A stretch of 63,804 bases of DNA from Gammaproteobacteria bacterium 50_400_T64 (GTDB lineage: Bacteria > Pseudomonadota > Gammaproteobacteria > Pseudomonadales > Porticoccaceae). The notes under the pieces were generated by a model. That model saw nothing but the letters and a program-made list of their open reading frames with translations, was not told the origin of the DNA and searched no databases. The stretch spans positions 1 to 63,804 of the forward strand of contig MAAS01000003.1 of assembly GCA_002162755.1 (NCBI GenBank), written 5' to 3'. A program made the translations under genes and the position numbers. The stretch's first letter is position 1. The number at the start of each line of letters is the position of its first letter. Shown piece by piece: positions 18,689-27,840 of the stretch.

Positions 18689-19513
18689 ATGATGACATCT
18701 GCAAAGCAAACCCTCGCCAAGCCCTGCAACGAAACCCTCTGGCAGCAGCTGGTTAATGAGGTCTCGGTGACCGCCCGCCACGAGCCTGTGCTCGCGGGTT
18801 TTTTGCATTCGACCATTTTAAATCACAATAATTTGGGCGCAGCGCTGAGCTTTCATCTCGCCAACAAATTGCACAGCGACATCACCCCGGCATTACTAAT
18901 AAGAGAAGTTTTTGACGATGCCTTTGCCAGTGACCCCTCTATTATCGATAAAGCGCGCTGCGATATTATTGCTATTTACGAGCGGGATTCAGCCAGTCAC
19001 GACTTCTCAACCCCCTTTTTGTATTACAAGGGTTTTCACGCCCTCACCGCCTATCGGGTCGCCCATTGGTTATGGCATAACCAGCGCCGACCCTTAGCGC
19101 TAGTACTGCAAAACCGCATTTCTGTGGTGCTCGGCGTCGACATTCACCCCGCCGCAGAAATTGGCAAGGGCGTTATGTTTGACCATGCCACGGGCCTGGT
19201 GATCGGTGAAACGGCGGTGGTGGAAGATTGCGTATCAATTCTGCAATCGGTGACGCTGGGCGGCACCGGCAAAGAATCTGGCGACCGCCATCCGAAAGTC
19301 CGGCGCGGTGTATTGATCGGCCCGGGGGCAAAAGTGCTGGGCAATATAGAGATTGGCGAGGGTTCAAAGATTGCTGCTGCTAGCGTGGTTTTGAAAGATG
19401 TGCCTCCCCACTCTATTGTCGCCGGTGTACCGGCAAAAGTGGTCGGTTCAACCAGTGATGACGACCCGGCAGAAAAAATGGATCATGGCCTTGAAGGCTG
19501 CGGCAGTGAGTAG
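18689..19513 (+). CDS. cysE: serine O-acetyltransferase
   Basis: Makes O-acetylserine from serine and acetyl-CoA, the first committed step of cysteine synthesis. It is 274 residues, near the E. coli length. The N-terminal helical domain (LWQQLVNEVSVTARHEPVLA) is followed by the left-handed beta-helix of hexapeptide repeats from about residue 145 (GVDIHPAAEIGKGVMFDHAT, GLVIGETAVVED, SVTLGGTGKESGDRHPKV, GVLIGPGAKVLGNIEIGEGS). His/Asp of the MFDHATG and GDRHP segments match the active site. The C-terminal tail is acidic and slightly longer than the core. The ATGATG start leaves a one-codon ambiguity. Confidence 0.96.
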   Translation: MMTSAKQTLAKPCNETLWQQLVNEVSVTARHEPVLAGFLHSTILNHNNLGAALSFHLANKLHSDITPALLIREVFDDAFASDPSIIDKARCDIIAIYERDSASHDFSTPFLYYKGFHALTAYRVAHWLWHNQRRPLALVLQNRISVVLGVDIHPAAEIGKGVMFDHATGLVIGETAVVEDCVSILQSVTLGGTGKESGDRHPKVRRGVLIGPGAKVLGNIEIGEGSKIAAASVVLKDVPPHSIVAGVPAKVVGSTSDDDPAEKMDHGLEGCGSE

Positions 19514-19533
19514 CCTGCTCCTACTTGCAGAAA

Positions 19534-19559
19534 ATAGCCCGACTGAATAGCCCGACTGA
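19534..19559. repeat. 13-bp perfect tandem duplication
   Basis: ATAGCCCGACTGA occurs twice in direct succession (19534-19546 and 19547-19559) in the gap between convergent cysE and epmA. No terminator stem is formed by it. Confidence 0.9.
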
Positions 19560-19585
19560 TTTCATCAGCTCTTTTAATCGGCTCT

Positions 19586-20545
19586 TCAATCGAGGAAGGC
19601 AATAACCTCTTCGATATACTGTGCGCCGACGAGGTACATTAAAAGACGGTCAATACCTAGCGCCACACCCGCACAAGATGGCAAGCCCGCATCAAGGGCC
19701 GCCAATAGCTTTTCATCAGCAGGCATTTCAGGCTTACCCAGCGCTTTACGTTGACGATTATCTTCACTAAAACGACGGCGCTGCTCAGCGGCGTCGAGCA
19801 ATTCAAAATAGCCGTTGGCCAATTCTGTACGGTCAAGAAAAACCTCGAAGCGCCGCACCACTGTCACACCCTGATCATCGACACCGAGCTGAGCCAAGGC
19901 ACACAGACATGCGGGATAGTCGTGTACAAACACGATTCCCTGGGGCAAACGCGCCTCGATTTCAAAACTAAAAATTAAATCCAGACAGGTGGCCCGACTT
20001 TCATCGCTCATGTCTCGCTGGGCAATATCGCTCGCCAATTTGGCTAAGGCCACAAGACTTGCCTGATGGGGGTCGAGATTTACCGTGGCCAGAAAAATAT
20101 CGCGGTAGGTGACACGCTGTGCACCGGCACTGGACGCACAACCTACACTTTCCAGCAACTCCGCTATTTCTGCCATCAGCTGATTTTCATCCCAGTCCGG
20201 GCGATACCACTCCAGCAAAGTAAATTCAGGGTTGTGATTGCGCCCTTTGTCACCGGCACGAAAGGCTTTGCCAAGGGAGTAGATTGGCCCGCTACCCGCA
20301 GCCAACAGGCGTTTCATAAAATATTCGGGAGAGGTTTGCAAATAACGCCGAGGGGCCTCGGTGTACAAACTATCGAGGTGGGGGTCGCTGACCGTACGTT
20401 CACCCAGCACCGGTACATCGACCTCAAGAACACGGCGCAATGCGAAAAATTCGCGCACTTGCGCCAGTAGGCGTGCCCGTTTAATCAAGGTGTCGTTTGA
20501 AGTTGTTGGCCGCCACTCAGTCGATATATCGCCATCATTCGGCAT
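19586..20545 (-). CDS. epmA: EF-P--(R)-beta-lysine ligase (PoxA/GenX)
   Basis: A truncated class II lysyl-tRNA-synthetase paralog that attaches (R)-beta-lysine to Lys34 of EF-P. At 319 residues it lacks the anticodon-binding domain, as the family does. Motifs include motif 1 region VLEVDVPVLGERTVSDPHL, YLQTSPEYFMKRLL, motif 2 KGRNHNPEFTLLEWYRP and motif 3 GVALGIDRLLMYLVG. It is 77 bp downstream of efp on the same strand, with epmB divergent beyond efp, so the full modification pathway is together. Confidence 0.97.
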   Translation of the reverse strand: MPNDGDISTEWRPTTSNDTLIKRARLLAQVREFFALRRVLEVDVPVLGERTVSDPHLDSLYTEAPRRYLQTSPEYFMKRLLAAGSGPIYSLGKAFRAGDKGRNHNPEFTLLEWYRPDWDENQLMAEIAELLESVGCASSAGAQRVTYRDIFLATVNLDPHQASLVALAKLASDIAQRDMSDESRATCLDLIFSFEIEARLPQGIVFVHDYPACLCALAQLGVDDQGVTVVRRFEVFLDRTELANGYFELLDAAEQRRRFSEDNRQRKALGKPEMPADEKLLAALDAGLPSCAGVALGIDRLLMYLVGAQYIEEVIAFLD

Positions 20546-20622
20546 GATTAAGCAGCCCTTTTTACTATCACTTTTATCTGGCGATCGCTCACGAGAAAAA
20601 CTGCCCGTTTAAAACAAATCGA

Positions 20623-21192
20623 CTATTTTTTGGCGCGATTGAGGTATTCCCCGGTGCGCGTATCCACACTCACGATCTCGCCTTCATTTAAAAACAGCGG
20701 CACTTTAATCACTGCGCCGGTGCTGAGGGTCGCAGGCTTAGTACCACCCTGAGCAGTGTCACCCTTAAGGCCCGGATCAGTTTGAGTGATTTCAAGATCA
20801 ACATGATTCGCAGCAGCAACTGCCAGAGGAGAGCCGTTGTACAGGGTGACGATGCAGGTGTCCTGCTCGCGCAACCACAGCGCAGTATCCCCCACCGAGG
20901 TTTTATCGGCCTGGTGCTGGTCGAAAGTATCGGGCTCCATGAAGTGCCAATATTCGCCGTCATTATAGAGATACTGCATGTTTTGTTCGCTGACATCGGC
21001 AGCTTCAAGGCTTTCACCCGACTTAAAAGTACGCTCCCAAACACGGCCGGTTTTTAGGTTCTTCAAGCGCACACGGCTGAAGGCCTGGCCCTTACCGGGT
21101 TTTACAAATTCATTTTCAACGATAGAGCAGGGATCACCATCGAGCATGACTTTAAGACCGGAGCGAAATTCATTGGTAGAATAGTTGGCCAT
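20623..21192 (-). CDS. efp: translation elongation factor P
   Basis: Relieves ribosome stalling at consecutive prolines by binding between P and E sites. It has 189 residues with three beta-barrel domains. The modified loop [10 protein letters not shown] holds Lys34, the site lysylated by EpmA and EpmB, both encoded next to it. The C-terminus carries the family signature region [15 protein letters not shown] (here [19 protein letters not shown]) and [14 protein letters not shown]. Its start codon lies only 31 bp from the preferred start of divergent epmB, so its promoter must lie inside the epmB reading frame. Confidence 0.98.
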   Translation of the reverse strand: MANYSTNEFRSGLKVMLDGDPCSIVENEFVKPGKGQAFSRVRLKNLKTGRVWERTFKSGESLEAADVSEQNMQYLYNDGEYWHFMEPDTFDQHQADKTSVGDTALWLREQDTCIVTLYNGSPLAVAAANHVDLEITQTDPGLKGDTAQGGTKPATLSTGAVIKVPLFLNEGEIVSVDTRTGEYLNRAKK

Positions 21193-21223
21193 TATTACCT
21201 CGTTACGTTATTCAGGGACCATT

Positions 21224-22267
21224 TTGACGGCCGACATCATACCCCACACGAGCACCGAAGCGCATCAGCCATGTTGGCAGGAAGAACTCGCTGCGGCCAT
21301 CCGCACACCCGCTGATTTATTGGAGCGACTCGAATTAAACCCGGCGCAACTAGACGCTAGTCCCGTCGCTCAACAAGCCTGGTCTCTGCGTGTACCCCTG
21401 CCCTATGTACAGCGCATGAACAAAGGCGATATCGACGATCCCCTACTCAAACAGGTCTTGCCCCTTGGCGCGGAGATGCTCGCCGCACCCGGTTTTAGTC
21501 GTGACCCATTGGGCGAAGAGGATGCCAACCCAGTTCCCGGTGTTGTCCATAAGTACCAAGGGCGCGCCCTGTTAATCATCAGTCCCGCCTGTGCCATTCA
21601 CTGTCGCTACTGTTTTCGCCGTCATTTTCCCTATGAGGACAATACACTTGGCAGGAAAGAATGGCAGATGGCGCTGGACTACCTGGCCAGCGATAAGAGC
21701 ATCAGCGAAGTGATTTACAGTGGTGGTGACCCCCTCGCCGCCAACGATAATTTTTTACTGTGGATCACTCAGCAAATAGCAACCATTCCCCATATTAAAC
21801 GCCTGCGTATACACACTCGCCTACCCCTGGTGATCCCCTCTCGTATCGACCCAAGCTGCCTACACTGGATGACCGCGACACGCTTAAAAGTCGTGATGGT
21901 CTGGCATATCAATCATCCCAATGAAATTGATCAGGCGGTCAGCCAAGCGGCACAACGCTTAAAGCGCCACGGCATTGAATTACTCAATCAGACAGTATTG
22001 CTAAAACAGGTTAATGACTCGGTATACACACTAGCCGAGTTATCCGAAAAGCTTTTTGATGTAGGCATCATGCCCTATTACATTCACCGCCTGGACAAGG
22101 TTAGCGGTGCCGCCCATTTTGAGGTTAGTGACAACAAGATACAGCAGTTACAACAGGCGCTATTGAACGCTTTACCCGGCTATCTAGTACCACGATTTGT
22201 TTGTGAACAAGCGGGGGCGCTATCGAAACTCCCTCTGCCATTATCAACAGAGGCCACTGCCAGGTAA
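21224..22267 (+). CDS. epmB: EF-P (R)-beta-lysylation protein, lysine 2,3-aminomutase
   Basis: A radical-SAM, PLP-dependent enzyme that converts (S)-alpha-lysine to (R)-beta-lysine for EF-P. The CX3CX2C cluster motif CAIHCRYCF is at about residues 123-131 of this model. RLRIHTRLPLVIPSRID and the PLP region near YYIHRLDKVSGAAHF follow. No ATG suits the N-terminus. I chose TTG at 21224 because AGGGA (21214-21218) lies 5 nt upstream and the 347-residue product is close to E. coli length. An in-frame TTG at 21185 would overlap the efp start codon and has a poor ribosome-binding site. Confidence 0.93.
   Translation: MTADIIPHTSTEAHQPCWQEELAAAIRTPADLLERLELNPAQLDASPVAQQAWSLRVPLPYVQRMNKGDIDDPLLKQVLPLGAEMLAAPGFSRDPLGEEDANPVPGVVHKYQGRALLIISPACAIHCRYCFRRHFPYEDNTLGRKEWQMALDYLASDKSISEVIYSGGDPLAANDNFLLWITQQIATIPHIKRLRIHTRLPLVIPSRIDPSCLHWMTATRLKVVMVWHINHPNEIDQAVSQAAQRLKRHGIELLNQTVLLKQVNDSVYTLAELSEKLFDVGIMPYYIHRLDKVSGAAHFEVSDNKIQQLQQALLNALPGYLVPRFVCEQAGALSKLPLPLSTEATAR
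21236..21241 (-). promoter_or_regulatory. candidate -10 element for efp inside epmB
   Basis: TATGAT reads on the minus strand within the first codons of epmB, about 45 nt upstream of the efp start. The expected -35 position is poor. It is offered because no other -10-like hexamer stands out between the two starts. Confidence 0.25.
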
Positions 22268-22467
22268 TTCTTTCAGTCCCCCGATACAGTTAATCGATAT
22301 ATTTACAGCTACTTAGTCCTCACTTTGCTAAACAACAGGCATTATGTGAGCCAGTTGGCGTACAAGAACCCTCTAATGAATCGTATAATGCTCGAATAAC
22401 CGCAGGGGTAATAGCGGCCAGAACTGGCGCCATTCATATCATCATAATAGGCTAGAGAAGACCATCT

Positions 22468-24648
22468 ATGGTAGAAGAGGGAAACTTGAATCTACTCATC
22501 GCACACGATAATAGCGATGATGCAGATCGTTTAATCAGCTTACTTGAAGGTGCATCCTATCAGGTGGATGCACACATAATTGATTCTGATGAAGACCTGG
22601 CCCCGTTACTAAAAAGCCGCTCCTGGGATTTGGCCATTGGCCAGCTACAATCGAACAACTTGCCCGCAAAAAAGCTGATGGCCGGCATCCGTAGTCAGAA
22701 ACTTGATATCCCCGCCATACTGATCAGTAATAGTCGTGAAATCGTCGATGTGGTTGAAGGTCTTCGTATGGGGGCTACCCATGTCATCCCGATGGATGAA
22801 GACCAGTATTTTCTACTCGCCACAGCCAGCACTCTGGAACAACTCGAACAACGCCGTATTCAAGAGGATTGGAAACAGCGCTATAGCTCAGCCGAAATCC
22901 GCTGTGAAGAGCTGATGGACTCCTCAAAAAATGCCATTGCCCTTGTTCAGGATGGCACCTACATCTACACCAATGAACCCTTTAGCCAGCTGATAGGTTA
23001 CAGCGATCCCGATGACATGCTCATGGCACCCGTCATTGATACTATCGACTCTAGTTTTCAGGAAGACATAAAACCCTTCCTTAAACCCCTCGACCCAAAC
23101 AGTGAATTCAACAAACTAGCTATCAACCTCAGTTTCGTCACCACAGATGGTAAAAAAGTCGACCTCCAGACACATATTTGTCAAGTCGAATACCAGGGCG
23201 ATACTGCACTACAATTTCTTGTTAAAAACAAAATATCTGTAACCACGGATAGTCCGGCCGTCCTTAAGGCAGAAAGCGATGTATTCGAGCTTGAGGAAGT
23301 ACTAGAGCTTGACGAAGTGCTAGAAATTGATGAATTGCTGACACCTATAGAAATGCCAACTCAAGAGCAAACTCCTCTCTCCATCAATCCACAAGCTACT
23401 CTCGACAACATTGGGCTAGCTATTAGCTCGGCTCAGAGCAGTGACGGACAAGATAGCCTAATCCTATGTGCTCTTGCTGAGCAAGATGCGCAGATCCGTA
23501 AAGACACAAATGAGAGTAATGCAGATCAAATACTATTAGCACTAGCCGATTTCATCGTGGCTCAAACGAACAAACCGGTTGCCATTAGCCGCGATAAGCA
23601 AGATGTTATCAATTTTGTTATCGCCGACTTTAACTTACAGGAAGGAAAGCAATTTGCTGAAACCCTGTGCCAGCAAGTTGCCGGGCATACGTTTCAAGTG
23701 GGTGCGCAAAGTATTCTCATGTCAATTAGCCTCAGCATCGGCTTAATCACTAAAAATACAGCCTCCCCACAAGTCTGCATTAACGAGTGTCTGAAAACAC
23801 TTGATGAAGCTGATTCAAACGCATCTGAAACTGATATGAAAGTCTATGTCATGGATGCAATGAGTCAAACTGACTTCAGTGTTAACTCCGAGGAAAAGGT
23901 CACTCTGTTTGGCCAACAGCTGCTTGAAAAAAGACTTATTGGCATCGCCTTTCAAGCGATTGTCGGCCTCAATGATGATTCCGCAGAGTTTTATGAAGTA
24001 TTAATGCGGCCAAAAATTGAGGAATACCCAGAGAATATTCCTCCAGATTTTATCAGCAAGGTTTTTGATAGCGCTATTGCAACAGAAATTGACCGCTGGG
24101 TAATCCTGGAAACTATTAAAAGTCTTGCTGAAAAACTACAAACCGCACCGAGAACCTGCCTCTTTATTAACCTCAGTGCCGCCAGTATTCAAGACGAAAA
24201 ATTTTGCTCCTGGTTACAACTGGCTCTAAGAACATCTAAAACGCCCCCGGCCAACATTACCCTTCAACTGCGCGAAAGTGATACCGGACGCTACATAGCA
24301 CAAAGTGAAACCCTGATATCACAGCTAAGAACAATGGGCTGTAGAGTTGCGATGACGCATTTTGGATTATCAAGCAGCCCGCTTCTGGTACTGGAAAAAC
24401 TAGACTTTGACTTCGTCAAACTGGATCGAGAGCTTATACAGAAAATCAAAGCCGGAGGGGAGGAGCAGGAAGAAACACAACAACTGATCGCTCTACTCAA
24501 AGAAATGAAACAACATTGTGTTGCGCCTTTTATTGAAAGCCCAACATTAATACCAACACTTTGGCAGAGCGGCATCGAATATATTCAAGGTCACTATATT
24601 CAAACCCCTAGCCCTAAAATGGACTACGACTTCAACGAAGAAGACTAA
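22468..24648 (+). CDS. FimX-like protein: receiver, PAS, degenerate GGDEF, degenerate EAL
   Basis: A 726-residue cytoplasmic protein with domain order REC-like (about 8-130), PAS (about 145-255), acidic linker (about 265-300), GGDEF-like (about 310-455) and EAL-like (about 465-720), the order of Pseudomonas FimX, a c-di-GMP receptor for type IV pilus assembly. The GGDEF half-site is unrecognisable (ISRDKQDVINF in its place) and EAL is EVL (E510-V511-L512), also as in FimX. The C-terminal CVAPFIESPTLIPTLWQSG and YIQGHYIQTP resemble the FimX c-di-GMP pocket. Catalysis is therefore unlikely. The linker has three repeats of a six-residue acidic unit. No pilus genes are adjacent. Confidence 0.82.
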   Translation: MVEEGNLNLLIAHDNSDDADRLISLLEGASYQVDAHIIDSDEDLAPLLKSRSWDLAIGQLQSNNLPAKKLMAGIRSQKLDIPAILISNSREIVDVVEGLRMGATHVIPMDEDQYFLLATASTLEQLEQRRIQEDWKQRYSSAEIRCEELMDSSKNAIALVQDGTYIYTNEPFSQLIGYSDPDDMLMAPVIDTIDSSFQEDIKPFLKPLDPNSEFNKLAINLSFVTTDGKKVDLQTHICQVEYQGDTALQFLVKNKISVTTDSPAVLKAESDVFELEEVLELDEVLEIDELLTPIEMPTQEQTPLSINPQATLDNIGLAISSAQSSDGQDSLILCALAEQDAQIRKDTNESNADQILLALADFIVAQTNKPVAISRDKQDVINFVIADFNLQEGKQFAETLCQQVAGHTFQVGAQSILMSISLSIGLITKNTASPQVCINECLKTLDEADSNASETDMKVYVMDAMSQTDFSVNSEEKVTLFGQQLLEKRLIGIAFQAIVGLNDDSAEFYEVLMRPKIEEYPENIPPDFISKVFDSAIATEIDRWVILETIKSLAEKLQTAPRTCLFINLSAASIQDEKFCSWLQLALRTSKTPPANITLQLRESDTGRYIAQSETLISQLRTMGCRVAMTHFGLSSSPLLVLEKLDFDFVKLDRELIQKIKAGGEEQEETQQLIALLKEMKQHCVAPFIESPTLIPTLWQSGIEYIQGHYIQTPSPKMDYDFNEED
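23287..23340 (+). repeat. three 18-bp units in the linker of the FimX-like gene
   Basis: Units at 23287-23304, 23305-23322 and 23323-23340 encode ELEEVL, ELDEVL and EIDELL (residues 274-291). The first two differ at a few bases; the third has diverged at codon level but keeps the pattern. Confidence 0.9.
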
Positions 24649-24678
24649 GCGAGCAGAGTACCCCTCCCACGAGTAATA

Positions 24679-25059
24679 TCAGGGGGTAAAAAACTTCAAC
24701 GCTTGTTCTTCTGGGTCTCTGCTTAGACTAGCCTCATTTAACAGTCGTAAATATTTATCCCAATATTCAACCTGCTGATCACAAAGCTCTTTCAAATAAC
24801 TCCAGCTATAGATCCCGGTGTTATGTCCATCATCGAAATGGATCAATAACGCGTAGTGCCCTGCCGCCTCCAAAGAAGAGATTTTTACGCTCTTTTTACC
24901 GTGCTGTAGAACCTCTTCACCCGGCCCATGCCCTCGAACCTCAGCACTTGGCGAATGAACTCGCAGAAACTCACCGCTCAAGGTAAAGTGACTATCATCA
25001 CTGTAAGCCAGTTCGAGACTACCTTCCCCTTTATGAAATTTTACAGTTGTTGGTGTCAT
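24679..25059 (-). CDS. DUF971 family protein (gamma-butyrobetaine hydroxylase-like N-terminal domain)
   Basis: A 126-residue cytoplasmic protein. The layout matches the DUF971 zinc-binding-like domain: an early LELAYSDDSHFTLSGEFLRV, SPSAEVRGHGPG and ALLIHFDDGHNTGIYSWSYL. Eukaryotic and ApaG-linked relatives bear on iron or Fe-S biology, and bacterial stand-alone copies are uncharacterised. The gene is convergent with the FimX-like gene; 97 bp separate its start from the TlpA-like gene upstream on the same strand, so it may be part of that transcript. Confidence 0.85.
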   Translation of the reverse strand: MTPTTVKFHKGEGSLELAYSDDSHFTLSGEFLRVHSPSAEVRGHGPGEEVLQHGKKSVKISSLEAAGHYALLIHFDDGHNTGIYSWSYLKELCDQQVEYWDKYLRLLNEASLSRDPEEQALKFFTP

Positions 25060-25156
25060 CAGTTGTTTGGGCTCACTTGGTTAAGGATTTATGACGAACT
25101 AAGATATTTTTTGCTATAAAAGCGTAAAACACAAAACATGTGCTAAACCGGGGCTA

Positions 25157-25624
25157 TTATAAGCGAGGCGCGTCCAAAATAGCTTCAAGGCTTTGTAGCG
25201 TTTGCGGCCCAAATAAGACCTGTTGTACTTCACCCTTACGATTCAAAACAATCGTTTCCGGCAGACCACTACTAGCCAGTACAGCAAGATCAATACGCGG
25301 GTCTTGCAGAAGGGTATCGAACTCAATACCCAGTGCCTGCACCTGTTCAAATAAGTTTTCGCCGACAACGCCATCAAAATTAACGGACAAAACGCGTACA
25401 TTGTCAGGGTGCTGCTGAGCAAAGTGATTTAATTCAGGGATTTCTATACGACAGGGGCGACACCATTCCGCCCAGTAGTTAATGAGTACAACCTTGCCCT
25501 GTAGCTCCTCAAAACTGACTGAACCACCGGCAAGTAAACCATAGCGTATTTCCTCTTTCCCACAGCCATACAAAGACAACAGGATCAGCAGTAAAAGAAG
25601 CCCTTCAGCTTTACGACGTAGCAT
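25157..25624 (-). CDS. TlpA/ResA-like thioredoxin-fold lipoprotein
   Basis: A thiol-disulfide oxidoreductase. The start at 25624 is preferred to the longest frame because it gives a lipoprotein signal (LLLLLILLSLYGC, lipobox LYGC) and overlaps the end of the yihY-like gene by 14 bp, a sign of translational coupling. The redox motif is WCRPC in NYWAEWCRPCRIEIPEL, with a cis-Pro region SSGLPETIVLNRKG. The mature protein should sit on the periplasmic side of a membrane, reducing or oxidising cysteines of secreted proteins, possibly in cytochrome maturation (inference). Confidence 0.87.
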   Translation of the reverse strand: MLRRKAEGLLLLLILLSLYGCGKEEIRYGLLAGGSVSFEELQGKVVLINYWAEWCRPCRIEIPELNHFAQQHPDNVRVLSVNFDGVVGENLFEQVQALGIEFDTLLQDPRIDLAVLASSGLPETIVLNRKGEVQQVLFGPQTLQSLEAILDAPRL

Positions 25625-26915
25625 CGCTACCGATAGACACGTTACCTTGAGCATCAAACAACTCCTGCAATGAAAGAGAAAATTGCCCATCGGCCTGACT
25701 ATTCACCGTATTAAGCCTCGCCAATAAGTCACTAGACCAGGGGTATTCTTCGAGTATCTCACCACCGAGGTCTGAAAGCGGACTAAAAATTCCGTCACCC
25801 AGCAAGCTGTTAAGATCCCACAAGGTCATTTTTGCTGGATCATGGGTGAAGACATAGCGGTTGCTGGCTGTGGACATGAGAATTTTCTTCTGCAATAGCA
25901 AGCCACGTAAACGGGACCACTGATCCTCATCAAGACCTGCTTTTAGCATATCGCGATCAGCAATCGCTTCACCACGACTCTGAAGGTCTAAGCACTGCAC
26001 ACAAATGACTAACAGCGCAATCAGGTCGGGAAAGTAACACGGTTTATAGCTTGCACTAAACGTCTCGAATGCACGTATCAACTCTGCCCCAGCCAAGACG
26101 ATCACCCAGCACAAATAGACCCACAATAAAAACATCGGTGCCATGGCAAAAGCACCGTAAATAGTATGATAAGTAGAGTTCACCACGAACTGTGCAAAAA
26201 GCCCTTTGGCAATTTCAAAAAACAGCGTGGTTATAAAAGCGCCCAACAAAGCGTGGCGGAAATTAACACGACAATTGGGCATGGCAACGAACAATAAAGT
26301 AAAGCCTGCCCAGGTCATAAGCCAGGGTAGATACTGGAGTAGAGCGGCACTCACTTGAAACCTATCGAACTCATCGACCAGCAACTGAAATGACAGCAGA
26401 TAAGTGTGCATCAGCAAGCCAATACCAATCAATAAGGGTCCAAAACTCAACACGCCCCAATACAACAAGAAACCGCTCAAACCCTCGCGGCCACCCGCCG
26501 TCTGCCAAATACGATTGAACGTCTTCTCGATATTCGACAACATCAGATAGGAAGTAACAATAAGAATCAAACCGCCCACGGCACTTAACTGACGTGCCTG
26601 AGTGGAAAACTCGCGTAAATATGCCTGTACCTCAACACCACTGGAAGGCACCAAGTTTTCAAAAATCAACTGTTCAACCTGATCACCAAAGCCCTGAAAT
26701 GCAGGAACGATAGCAAACATGCTGTACATCATAGTCATCAGAGGGACAACGGCAAAAAGCGTCATATACGTCAAGGCAGCTGCGCTTTCCTGGCAGCCAT
26801 CACGCTTATACCTGTCTTTCAGATAGAGCAGAAAAGCAATGAACAACTTAATATTGGGCCGTAAAAAAAGACGTTTTGTTTTAGCCAGCATCTCAACTTC
26901 GCCTTCATGACTCAA
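25611..26915 (-). CDS. YihY/BrkB family inner-membrane protein
   Basis: A 434-residue protein. The first 290 residues form the YihY/virulence-factor-BrkB membrane domain with about six transmembrane segments, including ESAAALTYMTLFAVVPLMTM, LILIVTSYLMLSNIEKTFNR and TIYGAFAMAPMFLLWVYLCW. Residues about 290-434 are a soluble tail resembling a winged-helix module seen in the longer subgroup. The family was once called ribonuclease BN by mistake; function is uncertain. Start is either 26915 or a second ATG at 26891 with GAAGGCGAAG upstream. It overlaps the TlpA-like gene. Confidence 0.9.
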   Translation of the reverse strand: MSHEGEVEMLAKTKRLFLRPNIKLFIAFLLYLKDRYKRDGCQESAAALTYMTLFAVVPLMTMMYSMFAIVPAFQGFGDQVEQLIFENLVPSSGVEVQAYLREFSTQARQLSAVGGLILIVTSYLMLSNIEKTFNRIWQTAGGREGLSGFLLYWGVLSFGPLLIGIGLLMHTYLLSFQLLVDEFDRFQVSAALLQYLPWLMTWAGFTLLFVAMPNCRVNFRHALLGAFITTLFFEIAKGLFAQFVVNSTYHTIYGAFAMAPMFLLWVYLCWVIVLAGAELIRAFETFSASYKPCYFPDLIALLVICVQCLDLQSRGEAIADRDMLKAGLDEDQWSRLRGLLLQKKILMSTASNRYVFTHDPAKMTLWDLNSLLGDGIFSPLSDLGGEILEEYPWSSDLLARLNTVNSQADGQFSLSLQELFDAQGNVSIGSDATS

Positions 26916-27087
26916 CAGAGTAATGCGTTATTTGACCCTTTATTCAAAATAAAAGATAGCATCTTGAGCAAAGATCAAAAGGAGTGGATATGGTTTTTCT
27001 ATTGTCAGGAAGACGGGCTGATGGGGGTATCCGATAGCGGCCCAGTAAAGCAGGCACACTATCGAAAGCATTGTCTGTCGATACTTC
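26916..27087. other. short intergenic gap, no supported gene
   Basis: A 172-bp gap between the SDR stop and the yihY-like start, both on the minus strand. A 62-codon plus-strand frame crosses it, but it begins inside the yihY-like gene antisense and shows no ribosome-binding site. Confidence 0.5.
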
Positions 27088-27840
27088 TTAGGTAGCTGTA
27101 TAGCCACCATCGATAACTAGCTCTGAACCCGTCATGAAAGAAGATTCATCCGTGGCAAGAAACAAAATACCCCAGGCTATTTCTTTAGGATGTGCCGGCC
27201 TACGTAAAATAGCACCACCTAACAGAGCCTCGCCCGCCGCGTCATCAGCCATAATATCGGCCGTCATAGGTGTTGCGATAACACCAGGGTGTACGGAATT
27301 AACACGAATGTTGTGCTCGATATACTCAACAGCAGCAGACTTGGTAAATACGCGCACTGCAGCTTTTGAAGCCTGGTAGGCCGAAGCGCTTGAAGCACCG
27401 ACAATACCGTAGATTGATGAAATGTTGATAATTGAGCCGCCTGCAGACTTCTTCATTGCCGGTAGTACTTGTTTAACACCGAAGAACAGACCTTTGGTAT
27501 TCACATCGTTAACAAAGTCCCAATCGGCTTCTGTTGTTTCCTGAATCGGCTTAACCACGAACACACCCGCGTTGTTGACCAGCACATCAACTTGACCAAA
27601 ACGTTCAACAGCCGTCTTAACAACGCGTATCCAGTCTTCTTCCGAGGACACATCATGTTTAATGAAAATAGCCTCACCGCCAATGGCTTCAATTTCGCCG
27701 ATTACTGACTGTCCAGCCTCTTCATTAAGATCCGTCAATACAATGCGCGCACCCTGTTCAGCCATTAACAAAACTGTCTCACGACCTATTCCAGATGCTC
27801 CACCTGTTACCAGGCAAACTTTATCTTGAACGCGTCCCAT
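27088..27840 (-). CDS. short-chain dehydrogenase/reductase (classical SDR)
   Basis: A 250-residue NAD(P)-dependent oxidoreductase. It has the cofactor motif TGGASGIG (about 12-19), an acidic residue at the end of beta-2 (VLTDLN) favouring NAD, the NNAG motif, Ser of INISSIYGIVG and the catalytic YQASK (about 154-158). The C-terminal SSFMTGSELVIDGGYTAT is typical of the glucose 1-dehydrogenase/cyclohexanol dehydrogenase-like group. A strong GAGGAG precedes the ATG. Substrate unknown; probably a secondary alcohol or hydroxysteroid-type ring (inference). Confidence 0.92.
   Translation of the reverse strand: MGRVQDKVCLVTGGASGIGRETVLLMAEQGARIVLTDLNEEAGQSVIGEIEAIGGEAIFIKHDVSSEEDWIRVVKTAVERFGQVDVLVNNAGVFVVKPIQETTEADWDFVNDVNTKGLFFGVKQVLPAMKKSAGGSIINISSIYGIVGASSASAYQASKAAVRVFTKSAAVEYIEHNIRVNSVHPGVIATPMTADIMADDAAGEALLGGAILRRPAHPKEIAWGILFLATDESSFMTGSELVIDGGYTAT

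Noticed and set aside
26907..27095. 62-codon plus-strand frame, MTQQSNALFD...
   Set aside because: No ribosome-binding site, begins inside the antisense of the yihY-like gene and runs into the SDR stop; no recognisable family.
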